From DATBJJ01 sp963750915 (GTDB lineage Bacteria; Acidobacteriota; Vicinamibacteria; Vicinamibacterales; 2-12-FULL-66-21): a DNA stretch of 64,000 nt. The notes below the pieces were generated by a model. It saw only the letters and a program-made list of their open reading frames with translations. It ran no database searches and was not told where the DNA came from. Below are positions 35,332-44,929 of the stretch, piece after piece (within the stretch, counting starts at the first letter, position 1; each line of letters starts with the position of its first letter). The stretch covers positions 124,001 through 188,000 of the forward strand of contig CAVVSF010000007.1 of the NCBI GenBank assembly GCA_963750915.1. Reading direction: 5' to 3'. The translations under genes and the position numbers were made by a program.

Positions 35332-38012
35332 CGTCCGCCCTTCATGTCGATCTCGAGCTGGCCGTGCTCGGGAAGGCTGGCATCGTTGTCGAGGCGGGCG
35401 ATCTCGAGCGGTCCGACAGTCAACTCGCCCCGATCACGCTCGCCGGCATCTCCCTCGTGAAGCCGCTCGAGCCTCGTGACCATCACGCTCCGCACGCCGG
35501 CAATCGCATGGCACGCGGCGACGATTGCACTCGCGCACACGGGCTGGCCGAAACTCAGACTGTCTGGATGAAACAGGCCGCGCCGGCCGTCAGGCAGCAG
35601 CTTGTTGCTCAGGATGTCGAGCAGCGCGGCTTTGACGTGGCCGCTGATGAACTCGGGAAGGACGGTGACCTCGAGCGCGAGCCGCAGTGGTACGTGCCGC
35701 GCAGCGACGACGCGAACGGCGTGGCCGATGCGCCGGCACGGCTCGAGGCGAATGGCGATGTCGTCGAGCAGCGCTCGATCGACCTCGGGCTGGCCGAACT
35801 GATCGATGGCGACGAGCGCTTCGTGGCTGGTACCGGTCCACCGCAAGGTGGCGGCGGCGCGCTGCACTTTCGGGTGCGCCTGCGCCAGGCGCGCGTAATC
35901 CGCTGCGGAGATCGCACGCGCCTGCTCGCGGCGAAACTGAAACGGCGCGCAGAGACGCGCTTCGGCCAACGTCTCCGGCCCGATGCCGCCGGACGCGGCC
36001 AGCGGATTCCTCGCGCGCAACGTAAATCCGCTGGCTGAGCCGGCGCGGAACACGATGCGCGTGATCGATTCAGCGCCGACGTTCCCGGCAGGTCCGTTGC
36101 CGACGCGGTACGTGGCGCGGAAGGCCGTCCCCGCCGCCGGCGTGCGTCCGAGGCCGCCGCGGCCGAAACGCAGATGCCCGCGTCCGTCGTTGTCGATCTC
36201 CAGCACGGCGTGGCGATCGGCTGCCGTGCTGCCGAACAGATCGGGCCGCACCTTCCAGGGCTGCTGCAGCCCCTCGAGCGACTGCCGAAGCTCCTTCGAA
36301 TCGAATCGTCCTCGCTCGAGCAGATCCGCGATCTTTCGCGGCAGCCGCGATCGTAGATAGCGCGCGGTCAGGTCTGTCGATTGTTTCAGGTACCTCGCAA
36401 ACTCTTCCCACCTTTCCTTGGTGATGTCGCGCCACTCGTAGAGCGGTCCGTCGCCGTCGGGGCGCGGCGGAATGCTGCCGATGCTGATCGCGGGCGTGGC
36501 CGCGCGAGGGTTCGGCTCAGCCGACATCGTGCTCGAAGCGGGCAACGCTGTGTCGTACGGCAGCGCGAACGTGATCGGGCCCTGGTGCAGCACGGGCGCG
36601 AAGGTGCCGGGCGAGATCGTGATCTCCCCGGGACAGTTCTCGCTCTGACACCCGGCCTCGACGGCATGGACCGGGACGATGTCCAGTCCTTCATCGGCGA
36701 TCGTTCGGCCGTGATCGACGAGCCGGATGTTGCCGCGCGCCACGCTGATGTGCTCCAGCGCGCAGTCGCCGGCAACGATTGCTGTCACGCACAGCGCGAA
36801 CGGCAGCGCGTCTTCCGGCCCCCACGAGATCTCGACGATCGCCTGGTTGTCGACGGGATCGCGGGTTCTTGATGCCGCGGTCAGCCTGACGAAGTGCCGG
36901 CGCGCCGGGTCGGCGTCCGCCGGGTTGCCGGTGGCGGCTCCGCTGACTTCCTCGAACAATAGAACGTCCCCGACCTCGAGCGACAGCGCGCCGTCGGCGT
37001 CCTTCAAAGTCGCCGCGGTCGATCCCTTCGGCAGGCAGCACTGCGCATCGCCCCAGGTATGGAACTGAATCTCGTTCTGGCTCTTCCGAAGCGTGATTCG
37101 CTTTTGTCGATCGACCGGCTCGAAGACTTCGTAGGCGTCGAACGGGACCGCGCCGATGCCCTCGTGGGTTAGTACTGGCGGCGACAGCGCCGAGACGTTT
37201 TCGTCGGCGCTGATGAAGTAGACCTGCGTGGGATCGAGAGCCTGGTCGCCCGTGAAGTCGTCATCGGCGTGAATGTGAATCCACGCGCGTGCGTTGCAGC
37301 CCTCGTGCAGACGATAGTCGACGAGACGCACGTGGCGGCGAACTGAAATCCGCTGCCGCGCGGTCTCGAGGTAGGCCTCGGTGGCGACAGCGTCCTGATG
37401 GTAGCTCAGATAGTCGCCGACGTAGGCCAGGATCTCGACGAGGGTGATGCCGAGATCCGGAACGTGGCGTTCCTGCCATTTGGGAGCAATCACCGCCAGT
37501 CGATCGAGCATCAACTGCCGGAAGCTCGCGTAGTCCTTCGCCAGGTAGTTGATGTCCGGCTCCTGGCGCGGCTCCGGCGGGCAACTGGCGGGCCTGGCGC
37601 AATCGAGATCGCTCGGGCAATCGACCTTGAAGCTGAAATCAAGCCGCGAGTACCGCGGATCGAAGCCCTGGAGCGGCGTGCCCGCCGGATGGCCCTGGGC
37701 GTCGAGCTCGACCAGGCTGAGCGTGTAGATCGAGAAATCACCCGGGGCCTCGACGACGACCTCGAGGCACGAGTCACGATCGGGTTGCGCTGACGGACAG
37801 CGGTTGACGGCGACGGCTGCGACCCGCGGAATGCGCACTCCGCCCGCAATCGACACGTTGGCCGGCTGCAGATCCTGGGGCGCTGCATCGAAGAACCACA
37901 GCGTCAGCGTTCGCTGATCCTCGCTGACCTCGACGGCGTCGATGCCATTCAGCATCGCGGCCGCACGCGTCCGCCGGCGCTCGTCGCGACAGGTCAGATC
38001 TGTGCGCGTCAT
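35328..38012 (-). CDS. Putative eCIS baseplate assembly protein (J-like, second)
   Basis: 894 residues, Afp11-like wedge component. Signatures: INYLAKDYASFRQLMLDRLA, LGITLVEILAYVGDYLSYHQ and DAVATEAYLETARQR near 170-225, and the J-type C-terminus ARAISAADYARLAQAHPKVQ. Several Cys pairs occur (CPSDLDC, CCLPKG, CQSENCPG). It sits between the gp25-like gene and the larger J-like gene, overlapping both by ATGA. Confidence 0.9.
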   Translation of the reverse strand: MTRTDLTCRDERRRTRAAAMLNGIDAVEVSEDQRTLTLWFFDAAPQDLQPANVSIAGGVRIPRVAAVAVNRCPSAQPDRDSCLEVVVEAPGDFSIYTLSLVELDAQGHPAGTPLQGFDPRYSRLDFSFKVDCPSDLDCARPASCPPEPRQEPDINYLAKDYASFRQLMLDRLAVIAPKWQERHVPDLGITLVEILAYVGDYLSYHQDAVATEAYLETARQRISVRRHVRLVDYRLHEGCNARAWIHIHADDDFTGDQALDPTQVYFISADENVSALSPPVLTHEGIGAVPFDAYEVFEPVDRQKRITLRKSQNEIQFHTWGDAQCCLPKGSTAATLKDADGALSLEVGDVLLFEEVSGAATGNPADADPARRHFVRLTAASRTRDPVDNQAIVEISWGPEDALPFALCVTAIVAGDCALEHISVARGNIRLVDHGRTIADEGLDIVPVHAVEAGCQSENCPGEITISPGTFAPVLHQGPITFALPYDTALPASSTMSAEPNPRAATPAISIGSIPPRPDGDGPLYEWRDITKERWEEFARYLKQSTDLTARYLRSRLPRKIADLLERGRFDSKELRQSLEGLQQPWKVRPDLFGSTAADRHAVLEIDNDGRGHLRFGRGGLGRTPAAGTAFRATYRVGNGPAGNVGAESITRIVFRAGSASGFTLRARNPLAASGGIGPETLAEARLCAPFQFRREQARAISAADYARLAQAHPKVQRAAATLRWTGTSHEALVAIDQFGQPEVDRALLDDIAIRLEPCRRIGHAVRVVAARHVPLRLALEVTVLPEFISGHVKAALLDILSNKLLPDGRRGLFHPDSLSFGQPVCASAIVAACHAIAGVRSVMVTRLERLHEGDAGERDRGELTVGPLEIARLDNDASLPEHGQLEIDMKGGR

Positions 38013-38371
38013 GGCGCCGCCACCCGCGTGAAGGTCGCGGTTTGCCGCTCGCCGGTACGGCGGATGCGGTACCGCACCGTGACCGTCAGCGTCGCGTCGT
38101 CGCTGTTGACTTCGAGCGCGTGCAGCTCAATCAGGTCGCCGAGCCATCGCTGGATCGCCGCCTCGGTCGTGAACTGCAGCGCCGCGGCAATCTCGGGGCT
38201 GTTCGGCGCGAAGATCATCTGCAGCAGGCCGCTGCCGAACTCCGGGCGATTGACGCGCTCGCCCGCTGCCGTCAGGAGCAGCTGCTCGATCATGTCTCGC
38301 ACGTGATCGTCGTCGCCGGTCGTCGCCGTGCGGCCGCGGCCGTCGAAGTGGAAGGGAAAGTCGATGTTCAT
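38009..38371 (-). CDS. gp25/GPW-type baseplate protein
   Basis: 120 residues with the gp25 hallmarks: FHFDGRGRTATTGDDDHV, IEQLLLTAAGERVNRPEFGSG and LLQMIFAPNSPE. gp25 proteins staple the baseplate wedge to the sheath. ATG overlaps the PAAR-like stop as TGATG. Confidence 0.93.
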   Translation of the reverse strand: MNIDFPFHFDGRGRTATTGDDDHVRDMIEQLLLTAAGERVNRPEFGSGLLQMIFAPNSPEIAAALQFTTEAAIQRWLGDLIELHALEVNSDDATLTVTVRYRIRRTGERQTATFTRVAAP

Positions 38372-38715
38372 CACAGGCCCGTGACGAGCGGCTGCGCGAA
38401 GGTGACCGTCGGCGGCCCCTGAGGCAGGAAATCGGCCGCGAGGCAAATCCCCGTGCTGAGCTGCAGGACCACCGGCATGTTGTTGACGAACACGCGCGTC
38501 GCGGGCACGGTCCAGACCGCCTGAACGCACGGATGCGGCGTCGGCGGCGCGGTCGGCAGCGTGAACACACACAGCGCAATCGGAAACTTGTCCGCGATCG
38601 TCGCCACCGGCTGCATCCCGGTCAAGAACACGCGCGTGTTCGTCGACGTGACCGTCATCTGTCCGAGATGCGGACACGCACCCAACGCTCCGACGTGCAC
38701 CAAAGCACCTGGCAT
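38371..38715 (-). CDS. PAAR-like spike tip protein
   Basis: 114 residues. MPGALVHVGALGACPHLGQM, VTSTNTRVFLTGMQPVAT and AVWTVPATRVFVNNMPVV give the repeated beta-hairpin pattern of PAAR/DUF4280-like spike tips. The Cys/His pairs (CPH, HPC) could bind a metal in the cone. It probably caps the gp5-like spike encoded just upstream. Confidence 0.78.
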   Translation of the reverse strand: MPGALVHVGALGACPHLGQMTVTSTNTRVFLTGMQPVATIADKFPIALCVFTLPTAPPTPHPCVQAVWTVPATRVFVNNMPVVLQLSTGICLAADFLPQGPPTVTFAQPLVTGL

Positions 38716-38728
38716 GGCTCCCCTCGCG

Positions 38729-39274
38729 TTACATGATCACCAGCGCGCCGTCGTTGACGACCACCGACAGCGCTGAAACGACGACCTTGCGCATACCGAA
38801 GCTGACCTCGACGAAGGCCGGCGTGATCTGCACGCGCGTCGGCAAGGCCGGCGTCGCCGGCGGCATCAACGTCTCCAGCGTGACGAAACCGGTGACAGTG
38901 TTGAGCTTCAACCGGGCCGACGGAACAGCCCCGGGAAACGCTGCCGCCGACACGGCAAAGACGACCGTTTGCGGCGCGGTCGCGGGCGTCGGCGGCGGCA
39001 GATCCGGCGACAGCATCGCCAGCACCTCGCCCTCCTTCCACCAGCAGCCGGTCCAGATCGGCTTGTCGAGATCGCCTTCCTCGAATTCGATCCACACGCC
39101 GGCGCCCAACGGCGGGATCGCATAGAAGCCGGGATACGGCGTGCAGGCTTCGGCGACGACCTGCAGCGGCGTGCCGCCGACGATCACGCTCGCCAGGATC
39201 CGTCCCTTGAGGCCGACGTCCACGGGATTGACGACCGTGCCGCGGAATTTCCCGAAGTGCTTGTTGCCGTTCAT
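38729..39274 (-). CDS. gp5/baseplate V-type spike protein
   Basis: 181 residues; FRGTVVNPVDVGLKGRILAS, then YPGFYAIPPLGAGVWIEFEEG, then DLDKPIWTGCWW, the OB-fold typical of phage gp5/V and VgrG proteins. The following beta-rich region likely forms the spike. In Afp8-type proteins this is fused to the gp27-like hub; here it is separate, overlapping the hub gene by ATGA. Confidence 0.85.
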   Translation of the reverse strand: MNGNKHFGKFRGTVVNPVDVGLKGRILASVIVGGTPLQVVAEACTPYPGFYAIPPLGAGVWIEFEEGDLDKPIWTGCWWKEGEVLAMLSPDLPPPTPATAPQTVVFAVSAAAFPGAVPSARLKLNTVTGFVTLETLMPPATPALPTRVQITPAFVEVSFGMRKVVVSALSVVVNDGALVIM

Positions 39275-40419
39275 GGCACCACGACCGGTGTAATCGCGCC
39301 GAAACCCTCGCGTGTCAGCGAGAAGCGCTGCTTGTATTCGCCTTTCTTGATTGAGTGCGTGACCTGACTCACGTGATAGAGCCCGTCGAGGAGGAAGCCG
39401 GCGCCGCGCACGCCGACGTTACGGCGCGCGCGCAGCAGGCCGTTGTAGCGAACGGCATCGAGCTCTCCCTGCGCCGCCAGCACGTCGGTCGAGTTGTCAG
39501 TCGTCGCCTGTGCCTTCGCCATCGCCTGCACCGGATCGAGGCCGCCCGAATTACGCGCCAGCACGGACCGCACGTCCGGCTGCTGCATGAGGAGCGCCGG
39601 CAGCGGCGCGAGCGGCGGCTTCGTGCTCGCGAACGTGATCACCGGCAGCACGAGGCCGGCGCGCTTGTCCTGCACCGAGCCCGTCACGGTCGTCGGCTTC
39701 AGCGCGTCGTAGTTGAAATTCAGGGTCGTCACATTGGTCGACGGTCCCATGTTCACCGACAACGCCGATTGCGGCGTGGTCAGGCGATCCTCCGGTCCCC
39801 AGTAGGCGCGATTCACCATCGGCACCGGCGTCGGCTCGATGTAGAACACGTAGCTGGCATCCGTCGCGAGATCTTCCATGTACTGGAGATCGGTGGTTGC
39901 CTGCGCCGGAATACGCTCCATGATCATCGGGCGATCGGGAATCAGCGGCGGCAGCACCGTTGGAGGCATGCTGAGATAGAGCATGTACTTCATCAGAATC
40001 AACCGGACGCGATCGTCCGGCGACATCTGCGGGTACGGCAGCGAGAACTCCTTCATGTCCATCTTGATGCGGATGTCCTCACCGGTAACCGTCAGCGTCG
40101 ATGTGCCCGGCGTTTCGCCGGGGCTGACGGTGTGCTTGGTGATGAAGCCGTCCATCAACACCTCTGGCGCGACGCCCATCCATATCTGGATGATCACGCG
40201 CGTGAACGGACGCAGCAGCGGGTTCGCGAGCAGCGGGTAGTCGAGGATGTCGCCGGGCCCACGGCCCAGAGAGAACACCAGTTGAAAGCCGTCGCGCCCC
40301 TTCGAGTTCAACGTTACTTCGACGCCGGTCAGCGCTTCGACGATCGGCATCGGCGCCGGCACGGCAAGGTTCGGCCCCATCCACAGCGTCATGCGCACGC
40401 CCAGGAGTGAGGCCAGCAC
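39271..40419 (-). CDS. gp27-like hub protein
   Basis: 382 residues matching the N-terminal hub half of VgrG/Afp8: PIVEALTGVEVTLNSKGRDG, FQLVFSLGRGPGD and EVLMDGFITKHTVSPGE, ending GLYHVSQVTHSIKKGEY. GTG at 40419 is the likely start, four bases after the LysM stop; an ATG at 40392 is possible. It forms the ring between tube and spike. Confidence 0.83.
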   Translation of the reverse strand: MLASLLGVRMTLWMGPNLAVPAPMPIVEALTGVEVTLNSKGRDGFQLVFSLGRGPGDILDYPLLANPLLRPFTRVIIQIWMGVAPEVLMDGFITKHTVSPGETPGTSTLTVTGEDIRIKMDMKEFSLPYPQMSPDDRVRLILMKYMLYLSMPPTVLPPLIPDRPMIMERIPAQATTDLQYMEDLATDASYVFYIEPTPVPMVNRAYWGPEDRLTTPQSALSVNMGPSTNVTTLNFNYDALKPTTVTGSVQDKRAGLVLPVITFASTKPPLAPLPALLMQQPDVRSVLARNSGGLDPVQAMAKAQATTDNSTDVLAAQGELDAVRYNGLLRARRNVGVRGAGFLLDGLYHVSQVTHSIKKGEYKQRFSLTREGFGAITPVVVP

Positions 40420-40422
40420 CGG

Positions 40423-40719
40423 CTACACCTGCCCCTGTGGAATCGCCACGCGCAGGCGGCGGCCGGGCACGCGCGTCAGCTCGAACGGGCTCATCGCGTT
40501 GTTGGCGTCGCACACACGCCAGAAGTGTTCGGGATCGCCGAGCGTGCGCGCGGTGATCAGATCCAACCGATCTCCTTCGACAACGACCGCTTCGGCGAGC
40601 AGCGGCATCTCGTCGCCAGCCGGCAGAAATCGCCGGCGCTTGTAGACCAGGACGCGGCCATCGGCGGCGGCGATCGTCGCCGTCGGCAGCGTAGAGTAGC
40701 GGCTCGTGGAGGTGAACAT
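40423..40719 (-). CDS. LysM-type tail adaptor
   Basis: 98 residues; GDRLDLITARTLGDPEHFWR, then ANNAMSPFELTRVPGRRLRVA, which is a tail-type LysM fold as in phage gp53/Afp7-linked proteins. It likely bridges the tube and baseplate hub. It lies between the CIS tube and hub genes. Confidence 0.8.
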   Translation of the reverse strand: MFTSTSRYSTLPTATIAAADGRVLVYKRRRFLPAGDEMPLLAEAVVVEGDRLDLITARTLGDPEHFWRVCDANNAMSPFELTRVPGRRLRVAIPQGQV

Positions 40720-40727
40720 CGCGGTCC

Positions 40728-41381
40728 TCAGAGAAGCTTGACGTTGCCGCCGACGACGTCGCCGATGTTGGCGATGCTGCCGGCGGTGGCGAACACTTCC
40801 TTGGCAATCTGATGCGCCAGGAACAGGTAGTAGCCCGGATGCGTCAGCGACAGATCGTTGTAGCTGAGCACGCGCAGGCCGAGCGAGACCTTGGCGCGCG
40901 TCGGGTTGAGCGACGGGTCGTGCGCTTCCTCGGTGATCGACAGGTCGGTCAGCCGCACCGGGAGCACGCGTTTGATGCCCCACACGAACAGCGTGAATGG
41001 CGCCAGCGGCGGAATCACCTCGAGCGTGCCGGTGGCGAGCAGCACCGTGTTGGTGATGACGAGCGCGCTCTTCGGATACACCAGCATCTCGAGCGCGGCG
41101 AGCTGCGGATGAATGCCGAGCGTCGTCGCCATCGACTCGCCTTTTTCCAGCTGGTCGGTGGCATCGATGGCGACGTCGAGCTTGATCGTCTCGATCGGCG
41201 CGCCCTTCAGCCGCAGCGCCTCGGAACGATCGGCGGTGTCGCCGGCGCTCTGCGGCTGCAGTGTTCGCGAGAGCGATTCGGGGTTGTACTGGAACACCAC
41301 GACGCTCGCCAGCGGGTTCATGATGTCGATGCCGACGATGGCGCCTTTGGTGAGCCGGGGCGAACCGGGGAAGCTGGTCAC
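40728..41381 (-). CDS. CIS tube protein (Afp7-like adaptor)
   Basis: 217 residues; GAIVGIDIMNPLASVVVFQY, NPESLSRTLQ and MLVYPKSALVITNTVLLATG are typical of the CIS tube (Afp7-like) family. It is followed by the separate LysM gene; in some systems the two are one protein. It overlaps the small gene upstream by ATGA. Confidence 0.85.
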   Translation of the reverse strand: MTSFPGSPRLTKGAIVGIDIMNPLASVVVFQYNPESLSRTLQPQSAGDTADRSEALRLKGAPIETIKLDVAIDATDQLEKGESMATTLGIHPQLAALEMLVYPKSALVITNTVLLATGTLEVIPPLAPFTLFVWGIKRVLPVRLTDLSITEEAHDPSLNPTRAKVSLGLRVLSYNDLSLTHPGYYLFLAHQIAKEVFATAGSIANIGDVVGGNVKLL

Positions 41382-41644
41382 GGCCGCGTGCCTCCGATTC
41401 CGGAATACACCGCTCCCGCGATCTGTCCGCCGAGACGTGCGCCATTCGTTCCTGGCTCGAGCGTGATCGTCGCCCCGGACACGGTGGGGACGGCTCCGCT
41501 ACCGAGGAGCGAGGGCGCGAGTCCCTGCTGCACGACCATTTCCGAGAGACGGTCGGTAATCGCGCGGCGCAGCGCGCGGTGCTCGCCGGCGTCGAGTTGA
41601 ACGTCGTCGAGGACGAGCCGATCGATGTGAAGAACGATGTGCAT
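41378..41644 (-). CDS. Small conserved eCIS operon protein
   Basis: 88 residues: HIVLHIDRLVLDDVQLDAGE, then a helix and GGQIAGAVYSGIGG at the end. Short proteins of this type sit beside the AAA gene in eCIS operons. Function unknown. The gene starts eight bases after the AAA stop. Confidence 0.7.
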   Translation of the reverse strand: MHIVLHIDRLVLDDVQLDAGEHRALRRAITDRLSEMVVQQGLAPSLLGSGAVPTVSGATITLEPGTNGARLGGQIAGAVYSGIGGTRP

Positions 41645-41651
41645 GCTGGCC

Positions 41652-43700
41652 TCAGCCTTGCACCGCCGCCGGCCGGCGGTAGCGGAAGTCGGATTCGTTG
41701 ATCGGTTTCTCGAGTTTGCGGAACTCGCTGCGCGCGGCATCGAGGATGTGGGTCATCGACACCGGCTCGCCGGCCCGCGCCGCGAGGAACGCCGCGTTCA
41801 GCGCCACGTTGTGGATGCTGCCACCGGTGAGCGACAGCGTCGCCAGCCAATCGAAATCGAGCCCGGAAGTCTCCGTCTCGGCGGGGAAGACTTTCTGCCA
41901 GATCGCGCGGCGCTCGGCGACGCCCGGGAACGGAAACGTGATGATGAAGCGCAGCCGGCGCAGAAACGCCTGGTCGAGCGCGCTCTTCATGTTGGTCGCG
42001 AGGATCGCGAGGCCGCGGTAGTTTTCCATCCGCTGCAGCAGGTAGTTGATCTCGATGTTGGCGTAGCGATCGTGGCTGTCCTTCACCTCGCTGCGCTTAC
42101 CGAAGAGCGCATCGGCTTCGTCGAAAAACAGGAGCGCGCCGCCCTCGTCCGCTGCGTCGAACAAACGCGCGAGGTTCTTCTCGGTCTCGCCGATGTACTT
42201 GCTGACGACCGCCGAGAGATCGATCCGGTAGAGGTTCAGCCTCAGCTCGTTGGCGATTACTTCCGCTGCCATCGTCTTGCCGGTGCCGCTGACGCCGGCG
42301 AAGAGCGCTGTAATGCCTAGGCCGCGGCTCATCTTGCGGCGGAAGCCCCAGGCGTCATAGACCTTCGCGCGCTGTGTCGCCTGCGCCATCATCTGCTCGA
42401 GCGACTCGAGCTCCGACGGCGCGAGCACGAGATCCCTCCAGCGCGCCTTCGGCACCAGCCGCTGCGCCAGTGCGTTCAGCCGCGGCCGCGTGTGCGCGAG
42501 GCACGCGTCCCAGATCCGCTCCGGTTTGCCGCCCTCGCTGCCGTCACCCCCGGCGAGCGCGGCATCGGCAATCATCTCGATCATGCCGACGCCCAGATCG
42601 AACTGTTCGGCGAGCCGGCCAGCCAGGCCGTTGGTCGAGCTGCCCACTCTCGCGTGCCACGCGGCATACTGCTCCGGGGCCGTGGGCTTCGAGACGTCGA
42701 ACACCTGGCTCGGGCGATCCGGCGACGGCCGCACATCACGCGTCTCGAGAAAGACGACGCCGCCGCTGCGCGCCAGCAGCCGATTCGTGGGCGAGGCCGA
42801 GCCCTCGAGCGGCTTGTCGCTTTCCGACGCGTCGACATACAGCGCGATCGGCAGCAGCACACTCTCGCGCTGCCACAGACGCGCGAACGTTTCCTGTTCT
42901 GCCGCCGCTAGCGGAATCAAATCCGCGGGCAGACGATAACAATCGAGGCCGAGCTGCGCCGCCACGTGCCAGGCGATGAGTTGCTTGCTCGACGAGTCGG
43001 TGCCGACGAGTTGAACGATCGGCGGGTGCTGGCGCTCGGTCGTCGCCGACAGGCACGCCGTCACGGCATCGACCACCGACCGTTGCGAGGCGGGCAGCGC
43101 GGCGACATCCAGGGGACGGATCGGAGACACCATCGGCGACAGCCGATCGTCGAGATAGTTCAAGCCCTTGACGTAACTGACGATGCGCTCGTCGGCGCGC
43201 AATGCGCTCATCGTCAGCGGCTGCGCGCCGGGTTGATTGATCTCGATGAGGCGCCAGCGGCGTAGTGGACGCTCGGGCGACAGCGCATCCCACGCGGCAT
43301 CGGGAAACAACCGCAGCGCGAGCGCGAAACAGGGGAACGGCCGATTCGCGCCTGGCTGAGCCCGGGCGCAGAGTGAGGCCGTTCGGCTGTCCAGCTCCAT
43401 CGCCGCGCACAGCAGCAGCACGTCGAGCTCGAATCGCGACAGGCCGAGCAGTTCGCCGAGGATGATGGCGGCCGGCGGTGGCTGGGTTGCTTCAGCCGCG
43501 AGCATCACCTCGCGCGCCGCGGCGACCTCGGCGGCCGCGGTCGGGCGCCCGTCCTCACGGGTTCCGCCGGACGGCGCGTCGTCGCGATCGGATGCCGGAT
43601 CGGGCGAGGCCCCGGCCAGCTCGAGGAGCAACCGCAGCCAGCGCAGTGCGGCCCCGAGGTAGGCCTGGTTGACATCCTGCCAGTGGGCGAGGTCGGTCAT
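41652..43700 (-). CDS. AAA+ ATPase (Afp15-like)
   Basis: 682 residues. The N-terminal half is alpha-helical with a degenerate AAA core; the C-terminal AAA domain has Walker A GVSGTGKTMAAEVIA near 465, Walker B LLFFDEADALFGKR and sensor NIEINYLLQRMENY. Homologues (Afp15/Pvc15) act in particle assembly or cargo handling and are a hallmark of eCIS. ATGA overlap with the DUF4255 gene upstream. Confidence 0.92.
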   Translation of the reverse strand: MTDLAHWQDVNQAYLGAALRWLRLLLELAGASPDPASDRDDAPSGGTREDGRPTAAAEVAAAREVMLAAEATQPPPAAIILGELLGLSRFELDVLLLCAAMELDSRTASLCARAQPGANRPFPCFALALRLFPDAAWDALSPERPLRRWRLIEINQPGAQPLTMSALRADERIVSYVKGLNYLDDRLSPMVSPIRPLDVAALPASQRSVVDAVTACLSATTERQHPPIVQLVGTDSSSKQLIAWHVAAQLGLDCYRLPADLIPLAAAEQETFARLWQRESVLLPIALYVDASESDKPLEGSASPTNRLLARSGGVVFLETRDVRPSPDRPSQVFDVSKPTAPEQYAAWHARVGSSTNGLAGRLAEQFDLGVGMIEMIADAALAGGDGSEGGKPERIWDACLAHTRPRLNALAQRLVPKARWRDLVLAPSELESLEQMMAQATQRAKVYDAWGFRRKMSRGLGITALFAGVSGTGKTMAAEVIANELRLNLYRIDLSAVVSKYIGETEKNLARLFDAADEGGALLFFDEADALFGKRSEVKDSHDRYANIEINYLLQRMENYRGLAILATNMKSALDQAFLRRLRFIITFPFPGVAERRAIWQKVFPAETETSGLDFDWLATLSLTGGSIHNVALNAAFLAARAGEPVSMTHILDAARSEFRKLEKPINESDFRYRRPAAVQG

Positions 43701-44929
43701 GTGACCGTCACCATCTGCGCGGGATCGAATTCGAGCTTCGCCCGCGGACCGGAGCGGATGATTGGCCGGCTGTCGACGCCATCGACGCGCAGCCGTACGA
43801 CGTAGGCGCCGGCGGCCATCTTCGGGACCTTGAATTTGAGATCCGGCAGCGGCGCGGCCTCGCGATCCAGCGAGACCTGATGATCGCCGAGCAGCAGCAC
43901 CACGCTGTCGCGCTGCGCTTCACGCAGGTGCGGCGCCGTCGTGATCGTGATGGTGTCGCCCGGGGCGGCGACGGCCGGATCGATGCTGATCATCGGCGCC
44001 AGCGCGAACGCGACTTCATTCGTCGTCCACGCGGGGAGTTTCGGTCGCGTGATGACGAGCGACACGACATACAGGCCCGGGACCCAATCGGCGAGCGCGT
44101 CAGGGTCGGTGGGCCCATCGCCGATTCGCACCTTGACATGCGTGTCGCTGCGATCCGCCAGTGGCGGCAGTTCGATCGGCTCCGCCAGATGCCGGTTGGT
44201 GAAGCGGACGATCACGTCGCTCGTCGCGAGCTGTGTACCGCGAATCGTGAGCTCATCGCCGAGCTGCGCGCTCGGAAACGGCGGCGGCGGGATCGCTTCG
44301 GTGATCGCTTGAAACGCTGACGCTACTGCGGTCACGCCCTCATCGTCTCTGCCCCGCTTCAGCACCGGCAAACCAGGCTTCGCCTGCCGCGTGCTGTCGA
44401 TGAGCACGACTGCGGCCTGATACGACGCCGAGACGCGATACTGGCTCTGAAACGTGCTCCAGAGCTTCGACATTTCTTCCGTCGATGGCGACTCCAGCGT
44501 GATGCGGATGCGTTCGATCTGGCGGTGCAGCTCGCTCTCCGGCAGCGCCGCCGCGATGTCGTCGGCGTCGAGCAGTGGATGATCGTGCAGCGCCTTCATC
44601 GCGCCACCAAGCAGGCGATGATCGTTGGCGAGATTGCCGTCGGACCCGTACGCGGTGACCAGGTAGTGCAGGTTGAGCGCGAGGGGACTGAGCCACGCCT
44701 GGTCGCCGCGCACTCGCGTCTGGCCGGCCACCCCGACGTTGCGCAGCGCCGCGTTCGGCGTCATCTGGTACAGGAACAGGTTGATTTGGTCGGCGTCGTT
44801 GTTGCCGTCGCGCGCCCGATCGAGCGGAACGGTGGTGACACGGGCGCCGCCGAGAATCTGCTGCACTTCGCGCTCGATCAGATTCCTGAGCGTCAGGGTC
44901 ACCGCGGCGATCGCAAGGCGATTGCTCAC
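43697..44929 (-). CDS. DUF4255 sheath terminator (Afp16-like) with IPT/TIG-like domains
   Basis: 410 residues. Residues 1-185 are the DUF4255/Pvc16 N-terminal domain (AIAAVTLTLRNLIEREV; INLFLYQMTPNAALRN; ALNLHYLVTAYG). It likely caps tube and sheath. Residues about 225-400 are two Ig-like/TIG domains (GDELTIRGTQLATSDV; PGDTITITTAP). It overlaps both neighbours by four bases. Confidence 0.88.
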   Translation of the reverse strand: MSNRLAIAAVTLTLRNLIEREVQQILGGARVTTVPLDRARDGNNDADQINLFLYQMTPNAALRNVGVAGQTRVRGDQAWLSPLALNLHYLVTAYGSDGNLANDHRLLGGAMKALHDHPLLDADDIAAALPESELHRQIERIRITLESPSTEEMSKLWSTFQSQYRVSASYQAAVVLIDSTRQAKPGLPVLKRGRDDEGVTAVASAFQAITEAIPPPPFPSAQLGDELTIRGTQLATSDVIVRFTNRHLAEPIELPPLADRSDTHVKVRIGDGPTDPDALADWVPGLYVVSLVITRPKLPAWTTNEVAFALAPMISIDPAVAAPGDTITITTAPHLREAQRDSVVLLLGDHQVSLDREAAPLPDLKFKVPKMAAGAYVVRLRVDGVDSRPIIRSGPRAKLEFDPAQMVTVT

